The position numbers and the translations under genes were made by a program. From NCBI RefSeq assembly GCF_000429405.1, contig NZ_AUBU01000013.1, positions 170,714 through 234,713 on the forward strand: a stretch of DNA of 64,000 nucleotides, in the 5' to 3' direction. The DNA comes from Algoriphagus marincola DSM 16067. Lineage in GTDB: Bacteria; Bacteroidota; Bacteroidia; Cytophagales; Cyclobacteriaceae. The notes beneath the pieces were generated by a model. It ran no database searches. It saw only the letters and a list, made by a program, of their open reading frames with translations, and had not been told where the DNA came from. Shown here piece by piece: positions 19,499-26,783 of this stretch (within the stretch, counting starts at the first letter, position 1; each line of letters opens with the position of its first letter).

Positions 19499-20557
19499 AT
19501 GAATCGCACCGTATTATATTGGTTGTTGCAAATACTCGGCTGGGGTAGTATTGCCTTAGTTCAGATAGCCTTGGGATCACTGTCACCTACAGGGATTGGA
19601 CCGGTGCAGATCTTGGGTCTTCTGGTTTTGGCAGCGTTCAATTTGCTTGCCACACACTTCCTTCGATTTATCATCAAGCGTTATGATTGGTTTCAACTGA
19701 AATTTCCACGCTTGATTCTTCAATCAGTTCTGGCGATGTTAGCCTTGAGCTTTGTTAATATCATTGCTCAAATTCTGATCAATCTGGTATTTGGCACACT
19801 CAATCCGGAAGAGGATTTTGAAGTTCTGGTGATTTTGGCCGGGCTTTTCATTGCATTTCTCTTCTATGCGCTTTGGTTTTTGCTTTACTTTTTGTTTCAC
19901 TTTTTGGACAATTATAACACCAGTCTGAAGTATGAGGCTCGAATCAACCAAATCCGCCTCAATCATCTCAAAAGTCAGCTGAATCCACATTTTATTTTCA
20001 ATGCCCTCAATTCGGTAAGGGCTCTGGTAGATGAGGATCCGGATAAAGCCAAAAATGCCATCACCCGAATATCTAATATCCTGCGCTTTTCGCTGATGAT
20101 GGACAAGAAGCAAACGATCGATTTTGAGGATGAGCTCAATACTGTGAGAGATTATCTGATGTTGGAGTCGATTCGCTTTGAAGAGCGGCTACAAGTAGTG
20201 TATAAGATTGAGGATGAGGCCTATTCTTATAAATTACCCCCTATGATGCTTCAGACTATCGTGGAAAATGCGATCAAGCATGGAATTTCTAATCTGGTCA
20301 AAGGAGGACTGATCGAAATTAAGTGCCGGGAAGGTCTCGAAGATGATTTGTATATTCAGGTGAAAAATAGCGGCCATCTACATACTCCTCCCAGCCTAAA
20401 ACCCAAGGCCGGCGGTGGCCATGGTCTGAGTAATACAGTGGAGCGATTGAAGCTGATCTATGGAGACAGGGCCAGTTTTCGAATATTCAATTCGGAAAAT
20501 GAATTCGTGATTACTGAAATTAAAATACCCAAACAAAGAGTTACCTTCGAAACATAA
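19499..20557 (+). CDS. LytS/YehU-type sensor histidine kinase
   Basis: A 352-residue membrane kinase. Residues 5-135 hold four hydrophobic segments (LYWLLQILGWGSIALVQIAL, IGPVQILGLLVLAAFNLL, LILQSVLAMLALSFVNIIA and one near 108-135), with no large sensory domain. The cytoplasmic part is the His_kinase family: QLNPHFIFNALNSV carries the phospho-acceptor His164, and a short HATPase follows with ENAIKHG and GLSNTVERL. It passes phosphate to the LytTR regulator 11 bases downstream. Signal unknown; kinases of this form often sense envelope state through their TM segments. Confidence 0.92.
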   Translation: MNRTVLYWLLQILGWGSIALVQIALGSLSPTGIGPVQILGLLVLAAFNLLATHFLRFIIKRYDWFQLKFPRLILQSVLAMLALSFVNIIAQILINLVFGTLNPEEDFEVLVILAGLFIAFLFYALWFLLYFLFHFLDNYNTSLKYEARINQIRLNHLKSQLNPHFIFNALNSVRALVDEDPDKAKNAITRISNILRFSLMMDKKQTIDFEDELNTVRDYLMLESIRFEERLQVVYKIEDEAYSYKLPPMMLQTIVENAIKHGISNLVKGGLIEIKCREGLEDDLYIQVKNSGHLHTPPSLKPKAGGGHGLSNTVERLKLIYGDRASFRIFNSENEFVITEIKIPKQRVTFET

Positions 20558-20568
20558 ACACATACATT

Positions 20569-21300
20569 ATGAGAGCCATTGTAATAGATGATGAAAGATT
20601 GGCACGAAAGGAGCTGATCAACCTACTCAACCAACTCGAATCTGTCGAAGTGGTAGGAGAGGCGGTCAACGTAGATGATGCTAAGGAGAAAATAGAATCC
20701 CTTCAGCCGGATGTGATTTTTCTAGATATACAGATGCCGGAAAAAACCGGATTTGATTTGCTGGAAGAACTGGATGCTGTGCCACATGTGATATTCACCA
20801 CTGCCTACGATGAGTATGCGCTGAAGGCTTTTCAAGTCAATGCATTGGATTATTTGCTCAAGCCCATTGAGCCAAAGCGCTTAGAAGAAGCGATTTCGAA
20901 GTTGAGTAGTAAAATCGAAGGAGCTACTAGCACTACTGAGCCTCATCCATACCAATCAAAGAAACTCACCTTAGAAGATCAGGTTTTTGTTAAAGATGGA
21001 GATCGCTGTTGGTTTGTCAGATTGTCCAATGTTCGACTTTTCGAATCTGACGGAAACTACATTAAAGTATACTTTGACAATTTCAAGCCGATGATACATA
21101 AGTCCCTGAATGCCTTGGATGAGCGCTTGGATGAGAAGTCGTTTTTTAGAGCGAGCCGAAAGCACATCATCAATCTGGGATGGGTAGAAGGGATAGAGCC
21201 ATGGTTTAATGGTGGACTCGTAGTGACGCTGAGAGGAGGAGACCGAATTGAGGTTAGCAGACGTCAAGCAGCTCGATTTAAAGAGATGATGAGTCTTTAA
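20569..21300 (+). CDS. LytTR family response regulator (partner of the LytS kinase)
   Basis: A 243-residue transcription factor. The receiver domain (1-120) has the acidic pair Asp7-Asp8 in VIDDE, phospho-acceptor Asp53 in VIFLDIQMP, and the conserved Thr and Lys in FTTAYDEYA and LLKPIEP. A linker of about 25 residues leads to a C-terminal LytTR DNA-binding domain (about 140-240) with FESDGNYIKVYF and RASRKHIINL. It forms a two-component pair with the kinase just upstream. Targets unknown; LytTR sites are short direct repeats, and none was recognised nearby. Confidence 0.93.
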   Translation: MRAIVIDDERLARKELINLLNQLESVEVVGEAVNVDDAKEKIESLQPDVIFLDIQMPEKTGFDLLEELDAVPHVIFTTAYDEYALKAFQVNALDYLLKPIEPKRLEEAISKLSSKIEGATSTTEPHPYQSKKLTLEDQVFVKDGDRCWFVRLSNVRLFESDGNYIKVYFDNFKPMIHKSLNALDERLDEKSFFRASRKHIINLGWVEGIEPWFNGGLVVTLRGGDRIEVSRRQAARFKEMMSL

Positions 21301-21419
21301 AATATTTCATAGGCAAAAAAAAGCATTTGATTTACAAAATTAAATGTTGTAATTAGTGAAAAATTAAACTTCGTTTTAATCTAATTACCCTTTTGTCCAT
21401 TAAAGCTTGATTACCAATT

Positions 21420-22175
21420 ATGAAAGAAGAGCGGATACTCATAGTCGAGGATGATCCCAGTATTGCGGAAAATATCCAGGAAATCCTTGAGCTATTAGGC
21501 TACGTCAATACTGATATAGCCAACTCAGCCAATCAGTGCATCAAGGTCATCAAAAAGTACAGACCAGACCTGATATTTATGGATATCAAGCTCAAAGGTG
21601 ATAAAGACGGCATCGAGCTCGGAGAGATTGTCAAACAGATGGTGGATGCACCTCTGGTGTTTGTGACGTCCTACAGTGATCCGACCATCATCGAGCGTGC
21701 TAAGCGAATTTCTCCGGCAGGATTTATAGTGAAGCCTTTTAATACCAATGATATTCATGCCATTGTCGAAATTGTGCTTTACAACAAGCGGACGAAGCCT
21801 GCCCCAGAAGTAGCTGCTGTCAAGACCGGAATAGAAAGCCCTTTTTTGGTCACTGATGCAGTATTTATCAAAGCGGACAATGCCTTCGAGCGAGTTCCTT
21901 ACGAAGAGGTGTATTATGTGGAGGCCAATGGAAATATGGTTACGATCTTCACCAAAAACCGTGATTACCATATCCGCAAATCCATGAAAGAGATCGAGGA
22001 GATACTTCCATCCCATCTTTTTCTCCGCGTGCAAAAGTCCTTCATCGTACAGCTAGGACAGATCGAAAGCTTCAATACCAAAGATATCAATCTCAAATCA
22101 GGAGCTGTAGTGCAAGTAGGTAGACAGTACTACAACAGCTTCTTAGCCAAATTGAATACTATTACAGAAAGTTAA
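21420..22175 (+). CDS. Response regulator with LytTR domain (no adjacent kinase of its own)
   Basis: A 251-residue protein. The receiver has IVEDD, phospho-acceptor Asp55 in LIFMDIKLKGDKDG and the late Lys in IVKPFNT. A linker around 122-145 joins it to a LytTR domain with YYVEANGNMVTIF and RVQKSFIVQL. The receiver resembles the RpfG/LuxR-like Bacteroidota type (MDIKL) more than the LytR type next door, so it may answer a hybrid kinase elsewhere. It is 119 bases after the first LytTR gene and has its own AT-rich leader, so it may be transcribed separately. A terminator follows. Confidence 0.9.
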   Translation: MKEERILIVEDDPSIAENIQEILELLGYVNTDIANSANQCIKVIKKYRPDLIFMDIKLKGDKDGIELGEIVKQMVDAPLVFVTSYSDPTIIERAKRISPAGFIVKPFNTNDIHAIVEIVLYNKRTKPAPEVAAVKTGIESPFLVTDAVFIKADNAFERVPYEEVYYVEANGNMVTIFTKNRDYHIRKSMKEIEEILPSHLFLRVQKSFIVQLGQIESFNTKDINLKSGAVVQVGRQYYNSFLAKLNTITES

Positions 22176-22202
22176 GCTTATTATCCACTAACCTTAACCT
22201 AG

Positions 22203-22231
22203 ATCCCGCTTCCGAAGAGGCGGGATTTTTT
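22203..22231 (+). terminator. Rho-independent terminator after the LytTR regulator
   Basis: ATCCCGC (22203-22209) pairs with GCGGGAT (22220-22226), followed by a T run. It lies 27 bases after the stop. Confidence 0.88.
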
Positions 22232-22281
22232 ATTGATCAATTGAGATTGATAGTTGCTCGGATTGAGGTTTTGAAAAGTAA

Positions 22282-22326
22282 TTTACCATGAAAATCGAAA
22301 GTTTGATTTATGATTTTCATGGTAAA
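22282..22326. repeat. Perfect 15-bp inverted repeat
   Basis: TTTACCATGAAAATC (22282-22296) and GATTTTCATGGTAAA (22312-22326) are exact reverse complements separated by 15 bases. There is no T run and it lies beyond the previous terminator, so it is not obviously a terminator. It may be a protein-binding site, a small mobile-element scar or part of an RNA. Confidence 0.6.
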
Positions 22327-22342
22327 ATTCTTCCATATAGAA

Positions 22343-22376
22343 ATAAAAAAAGCACAAAATCGAATCGATTTTGTGC
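22343..22376 (-). terminator. Rho-independent terminator for the tRNA-Val transcript
   Basis: On the minus strand GCACAAAATCG and CGATTTTGTGC (22366-22376 and 22352-22362) form a perfect 11-bp stem with a 3-base loop, followed by seven T residues. It is downstream of tRNA-Val and its broken copy. Confidence 0.85.
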
Positions 22377-22385
22377 CTAGTGGTG

Positions 22386-22430
22386 TGGGATCTAGGGGTC
22401 CCGATAGCTATGGAGGACGAACCCATGACC
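22386..22430 (-). pseudogene. Broken duplicate of the tRNA-Val 3' half
   Basis: Bases 22386-22398 repeat the acceptor/T-stem end of tRNA-Val (22454-22466) exactly, and 22419-22430 repeat the T-arm side (22471-22482) exactly. The four bases between them in the real gene are replaced by 20 bases (22399-22418) containing CCCGATAGCTATGG, close to a palindrome. The copy stops before the anticodon arm. It cannot make a tRNA. It looks like a duplication or insertion scar in the tRNA transcript. Confidence 0.75.
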
Positions 22431-22453
22431 AGTACTAGATAGATTCTAGAAAG

Positions 22454-22528
22454 TGGGATCTAGGGGATTCGAACCCATGACCTCTGCCCTGTCAAGGCAG
22501 CGCTCTAAACCAACTGAGCTAAGATCCC
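22454..22528 (-). tRNA. tRNA-Val (anticodon GAC)
   Basis: On the minus strand the 75-base gene has acceptor GGGATCT pairing with AGATCCC plus discriminator A, D-arm GCTCAGTTGGTTTAGAGC, anticodon stem CTGCC/GGCAG with loop TTGACAG (anticodon GAC, Val) and T-loop TTCGAAT. The T stem has one T-C mismatch. CCA is not encoded. The plus strand would read GTC (Asp) in the anticodon loop, but the D- and T-arms only fit the minus strand. Confidence 0.95.
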
Positions 22529-22604
22529 ATTGATGCTCGCGAAGATAGTCATCCGAATTAGGCTTCACAATAGTAGATTATCCTTGTTACCAAATTTTTT
22601 TGGT

Positions 22605-22943
22605 TTAGACATTATAGGGTTCCATTTCCTTTTTTCTATGGAAAATAGGTATGCCTATCCGGTCTATATGCCTGATCAATTCTGGCTCTTGGATCTGATG
22701 GTAACTGGCTAGATCAAAATGATAAGGCATGTTAGTCTCTTCATTGAGGAGGTAACTGATGTGACTCACTGTTTCAAAATTCAATTTATTTCCTTTCAAG
22801 GCTATATCCACATCACTTCCCTTACGGTAATTTCCCTTAGCCCTGCTTCCAAATAGAATGGCCTCTTCAACTAGTTCTTGATTCCTGATGATTTCTAATA
22901 TGGATGCCATATCCGATTCCAAAAGCCCAAATTTATTCTTCAT
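22605..22943 (-). CDS. MntA-like nucleotidyltransferase antitoxin
   Basis: A 112-residue minimal nucleotidyltransferase. The family motif GS-x10-DxD is visible from Gly32-Ser33 to Asp44 and Asp46 (FGSRAKGNYRKGSDVDIAL), so catalysis should be intact. In the HepT/MntA (type VII) system this enzyme adds AMP units to a tyrosine of the HEPN toxin and silences it. It overlaps the upstream HEPN gene by 11 bases, so the two are translationally coupled with the toxin first. It could alternatively act on another substrate, since many MNT-HEPN pairs are untested. Confidence 0.88.
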   Translation of the reverse strand: MKNKFGLLESDMASILEIIRNQELVEEAILFGSRAKGNYRKGSDVDIALKGNKLNFETVSHISYLLNEETNMPYHFDLASYHQIQEPELIRHIDRIGIPIFHRKKEMEPYNV

Positions 22944-23343
22944 CGACCTTGCGTTTGAAGTTGATCTGTAGATTCTTTAATATGGGAAAGTATTTCTTCT
23001 GAATGAGCTTTTCCATTTCTGTAGCCTTTTGCTCATCATAAGTGTGAGCAGTCAGGTTTCTGTCTTGTAACAAATCCATCCAATCATGGCCGTTATCCAA
23101 AAGATTGACTTCAAATGCTTTTTTTAAGGCTCCTCTTGGTGATCGGATATCCACAAAGCCTTGCTCTTCCAAATAATCCTTGACCATGTTCCATGCAAGC
23201 TCAAAAGACATTTCAAAAAACTGGATAATACCGGCTTTCTGCACCATATCTGGCTCTGAAATTTGAAGAGCATTCTCTAAATGCCTCATTGCTTTGCTAA
23301 AGTTAGAAAAGCGTTGTTTCCAACGAATGTCCTCATTTTTCAT
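22933..23343 (-). CDS. HepT-like HEPN toxin (HI0074 family)
   Basis: A 136-residue all-helical protein of the nucleotidyltransferase-substrate-binding (HI0074) group. The toxin motif RX4HXY is exact: Arg95, His100 and Tyr102 in RNLTAHTY. In studied HepT proteins Arg and His form the RNase site and the Tyr is the AMPylation target, so this one looks active and controllable. It is the first gene of the pair with the MntA-like enzyme. It lies between a tRNA region and a uvrA remnant, which fits a mobile accessory locus. A tRNA substrate is possible for this family but is not shown here. Confidence 0.88.
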   Translation of the reverse strand: MKNEDIRWKQRFSNFSKAMRHLENALQISEPDMVQKAGIIQFFEMSFELAWNMVKDYLEEQGFVDIRSPRGALKKAFEVNLLDNGHDWMDLLQDRNLTAHTYDEQKATEMEKLIQKKYFPILKNLQINFKRKVDEE

Positions 23344-23841
23344 GCTTCAGTCCCTTAATTTCTCTTCACAAAATACAGTTTTAATTCTGTTTTTCCTTTT
23401 TTGTCAATTAAGGTCAAGGGAGAATCCTTCGAGGTTTTATAAATGCCAAAGGATTAAGCAAATCCCTCCCTCACATACTTCGCGGTGTAATTCCCCTTTT
23501 CCTTAGCCAAGTCTTCAGGAGTTCCGGCAAATTGAACATTCAATTTGATATTTACGACAATCAGTAAACTGAATAAAAATCACCTTGGGATTCATCAAAT
23601 GGTTTCAGAAAATACCTGAAGATCTACTTGGATGAAATTGATTACAAGCCTTATTTCTAACAGAAGATACTTAAGGAAAAGTATTTGGCAGACTAAATAT
23701 CGTGTCAGTTTACCCAAATGTGCGACTTAACCAAAAGCTATAAAATTTGATTCGCTTAACTGAAATATTTATAAGGTCTTTTAGGGAAATTAAACTTAAA
23801 TTATGTAAAAATGATTTAATTCACTCTCTTCATGAGATCTC
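23344..23841. other. Intergenic region, 498 bases, no intact gene
   Basis: Apart from the uvrA remnant at 23454-23531, no gene, hairpin or promoter is clear. The DNA is AT-rich. Short open frames here have no recognisable coding character. Confidence 0.6.
23454..23531 (-). pseudogene. Remnant of a uvrA 3' end (26 codons incl. stop)
   Basis: These 78 bases match the 3' end of the uvrA paralogue at 26784-26861 with five mismatches and no gap, in the same orientation and including the stop codon. Translated, it reads [12 protein letters not shown] and GNYTAKYVREGFA, differing from the intact gene by one residue (Val for Leu). Four of the five differences are silent. Nothing upstream of the match is uvrA-like, so it is a fragment. 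Confidence 0.85.
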
Positions 23842-26607
23842 ATGATGAAACCATTTGTTTTTTCTGCCTTAATTTTTTGCTGTTTTCTCAGTGGCTTGGT
23901 GCATGGGCAGATCATCAGTGGAGTGGTTTTGGAAAAAGAGTCCGGGTTGCCTTTGCCCTTTGCCAATGTTTTCGTCAGTAATACCACACTGGGTACCGTC
24001 ACTAAAGAAGACGGTAGCTTTACGATTAAGGGAGATTTTCCCCAAGAAATCGAAGTTGTAGCATCCTTCATTGGATATTTTCGAGAGGTACAAAAAGTTT
24101 TGGTGAGAAGTAGCAACAGTATTGAGCTAAAATTTGAGCTTTCAATTAATGAAGCCATGCTTACCGAGATTGAGCTCAAATCCAAACGTGACAAACAATG
24201 GGCTCGGCAGTTCAGGAAGTTTGAGGAGGTCTTTTTAGCACTTCCTGATGATCCCTATAAATCGCAGATAGAGATTCTTAACCCTTGGGTGGTTGATTTT
24301 GAGATGGTGAAACCAAAAGGTGCTCCCAATTATCTTATTGCCAGCTCTGAAGAACCATTGCAAATTGTCAATAATGCCCTGGGCTATCAAATCGACTATT
24401 ATCTGCAAGACTTCCGATTGACAAGGGAGGAAGCTGGCTTTATCGGTCAGGTTTATTACAAGCCTATCCCTACTCTCGATCTATCACAAATGACGCGCTG
24501 GCAAAATGCCAGAGAAGAAAATTACTTTTCTTCCTTGAGGCATTTTAATTTATCCCTTATTCTTAATAATACCGATACAGTTCATTTTGGAATTTACCGT
24601 GCCCCTTACAGAGGTCCGGATGATCGTACCCCGAATCATTTTTATGAAATAGGTCGCTCAATTTTTCCAACACAAATGGATTCAATTTTAAGGCGGCCGC
24701 TTGGTGATGGCACATTTAGGGTTTTTTTGCCAGAAAGATTGGAGATTCTTCACCTCGACCGTTCATGGCCAAATAACTACTATAATAGCGTCTTTCATCC
24801 AATAAGTTGGATAGAGGCAAAAGAGAAATTCTTCGACGTAGACCGGAAAGGTATTCTGATCGATCCCCGTCAATTGATCCTGTCAGGCTACCTAAGTCGC
24901 CAAAGAGTGTCCAGACACCTTCCTCTTGATTATGAACCCAAATCTAATTTCGTGGCTGTAAATACCGGAGATCAGGTTGATTCTCAGAATGTGTTGACGC
25001 AAATTGACCAACTAAGAGAAAAGCCCTGGCTTGTGACCAATAAGCCTTATTATTATCCGGGCGAGAAAGGTTGGTTTGGTGGGCAGATGCTTTATCAAAA
25101 TGAGTTTCTTAAGGATACTCTCAGCCGAGTAATTCATGTGGATTTGATTTCCGAGGGTACTATTCACCAATCTCACCAGTTTCCCATAAAAAATGGAAAA
25201 ATTCAAGGTGGATTTGATTTACCGGCTGAACTTCCAGCAAAATCATATACTCTTCGTGCTTACACCAATTGGAGTAAAAATTTTGATCAGGATGGCGTAT
25301 TTCTAATTCCGATACCGGTAGTGGAGAAGGGTATGGTTCCAACTAAAAAATCGATGACCCAGGAGCAAACTCTCCAATTGATAGAAGTGAAAACAGACTT
25401 TTCTCTCGTCGATTCGGTACCATATCGGGTCATGGATTTGGCTCTTGATTTTGTGGATGAATTTGAAAATCCTATAGATGTGAATTTTTATTTATCCATT
25501 CTGGATTCTGAGCAGGTGGTGGATTTTCCCTCCGCTCAGAAATTAGAAGATGCCCTAACCTGGCTGGATTCATCCCTGCCAGAGGATTTCGATTTTTTCG
25601 CTAAGTTCCCAATTGAATATGGAATTAGCCTGCAAGGTATTTTTATAAAAGATAAGAAAAGACAGGACCTTGAACAGAACATATCAATAGTCAGAGGGGA
25701 TCTTGAGGATTATGGGACAGTCAAATCTGATACGACAGGTTCTTTTTGGGCAACGGGGCTTTATTTTCAGGATACTGCCAGCATTCATATTTCAGCCTTG
25801 GATGAGAAAGGCAGGGCATTCGGTACGATTGAATTAATACCGAATACAAGCCTAACCATTTCTTCCAGTCTTCCGGACTTGGTATACGATGTAGTGCCTT
25901 TCACCAAGAATGATTTGATTCTGGATGTGGCAGAAGACTTTGTATTACTTGAAGAGTTTGTTCTAGAGGAAAGCAAAGAGATTGAAACCATGGCAGAAAG
26001 AAATTATGGCTATGGTACACCAACTTTCGAAGTAAGACAGGATGAGATGGAAAAGTTGACCTGGCAAATGATACTGGGAAAATATTTCAATTCGTTTAAA
26101 AATTTAAATATGGGGGAGTCGACTAGTGGGGTTTTGGCGATTATTGACGGGCAGAGTTTTCCTTATCAGGATGGTGTTGAATTGATCACGTTGAATTATG
26201 AGCCTTTCGATTTAGAAAGCATTAAGATTTACTCAGATCCTTTTAGCCGTGCCATATTTGGAATGGCTGGTTATGCTGGGGTAATTATGATTGAAACCAG
26301 AAAAGGTTCTCGCTCTGGTCCTCAATTTGATTCGAAATTTGATCCAACCGGCTTCCAAACCTTTCAGGTCCGAGGGTTTTCGAGTTTTTTAGAATTTCCA
26401 AAAAATCCTCCCGATAATAGATATTTAAGCAAAAAACCCACAATTTTTTGGGAGCCGAAGGGAAAAACTGTTCAGGGTTCGTTCAAAACCAGAGTTAAAA
26501 TTCCTTATGGAGTCGAAAGTCTTCGAATAAAGATTGATGGCATCAGTGAAGATGGCGAAGCCTTTTCAAAAGTGCAGATTATTGAGATTCAGAAGTCTTT
26601 GAAATAG
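23842..26607 (+). CDS. CarboxypepD_reg-like / TonB-plug-like surface protein without a barrel
   Basis: A 921-residue secreted protein. A signal peptide (residues 1-23, ending VHGQ) is followed by a CarboxypepD_reg-like domain (about 24-105; GVVLEKESGLPLPFANVFV, GTVTKEDGSF). A long middle part has MG2-like beta sandwiches (YYYPGEKGWFGG, KSYTLRAYTNW) as in alpha-2-macroglobulin-type proteins. Near 735-830 there is a plug-like segment (VLAIIDGQSFP, ESIKIYSDPFSRAIFGMAGYAGVIMIETRKG). No 22-strand TonB receptor barrel follows. Such proteins are common in Bacteroidota and their function is unknown. It lies between two copies of a uvrA 3' end, which suggests it arrived by recombination. Confidence 0.75.
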   Translation: MMKPFVFSALIFCCFLSGLVHGQIISGVVLEKESGLPLPFANVFVSNTTLGTVTKEDGSFTIKGDFPQEIEVVASFIGYFREVQKVLVRSSNSIELKFELSINEAMLTEIELKSKRDKQWARQFRKFEEVFLALPDDPYKSQIEILNPWVVDFEMVKPKGAPNYLIASSEEPLQIVNNALGYQIDYYLQDFRLTREEAGFIGQVYYKPIPTLDLSQMTRWQNAREENYFSSLRHFNLSLILNNTDTVHFGIYRAPYRGPDDRTPNHFYEIGRSIFPTQMDSILRRPLGDGTFRVFLPERLEILHLDRSWPNNYYNSVFHPISWIEAKEKFFDVDRKGILIDPRQLILSGYLSRQRVSRHLPLDYEPKSNFVAVNTGDQVDSQNVLTQIDQLREKPWLVTNKPYYYPGEKGWFGGQMLYQNEFLKDTLSRVIHVDLISEGTIHQSHQFPIKNGKIQGGFDLPAELPAKSYTLRAYTNWSKNFDQDGVFLIPIPVVEKGMVPTKKSMTQEQTLQLIEVKTDFSLVDSVPYRVMDLALDFVDEFENPIDVNFYLSILDSEQVVDFPSAQKLEDALTWLDSSLPEDFDFFAKFPIEYGISLQGIFIKDKKRQDLEQNISIVRGDLEDYGTVKSDTTGSFWATGLYFQDTASIHISALDEKGRAFGTIELIPNTSLTISSSLPDLVYDVVPFTKNDLILDVAEDFVLLEEFVLEESKEIETMAERNYGYGTPTFEVRQDEMEKLTWQMILGKYFNSFKNLNMGESTSGVLAIIDGQSFPYQDGVELITLNYEPFDLESIKIYSDPFSRAIFGMAGYAGVIMIETRKGSRSGPQFDSKFDPTGFQTFQVRGFSSFLEFPKNPPDNRYLSKKPTIFWEPKGKTVQGSFKTRVKIPYGVESLRIKIDGISEDGEAFSKVQIIEIQKSLK

Positions 26608-26783
26608 CTGGTTTAATTCTTTATCAAGCATTTGAAGTATTTCTTATTCAATTTTGAATGAAGACTATTTTGATTTATCTAAGAAAATTGGAAATTGAAT
26701 ATTCCTTTTTCATGATAGTTGTTCAATTTATTCTGTCATAGGCCATTCGGAATTTTTGGAAAGTGATCTGTTAGCCCTTGTAT

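Noticed and set aside
22454..22528. tRNA-Asp (anticodon GTC) read on the plus strand
   Set aside because: The anticodon stem-loop is nearly symmetrical, but the D-arm and T-loop consensus only appear on the minus strand, giving anticodon GAC.
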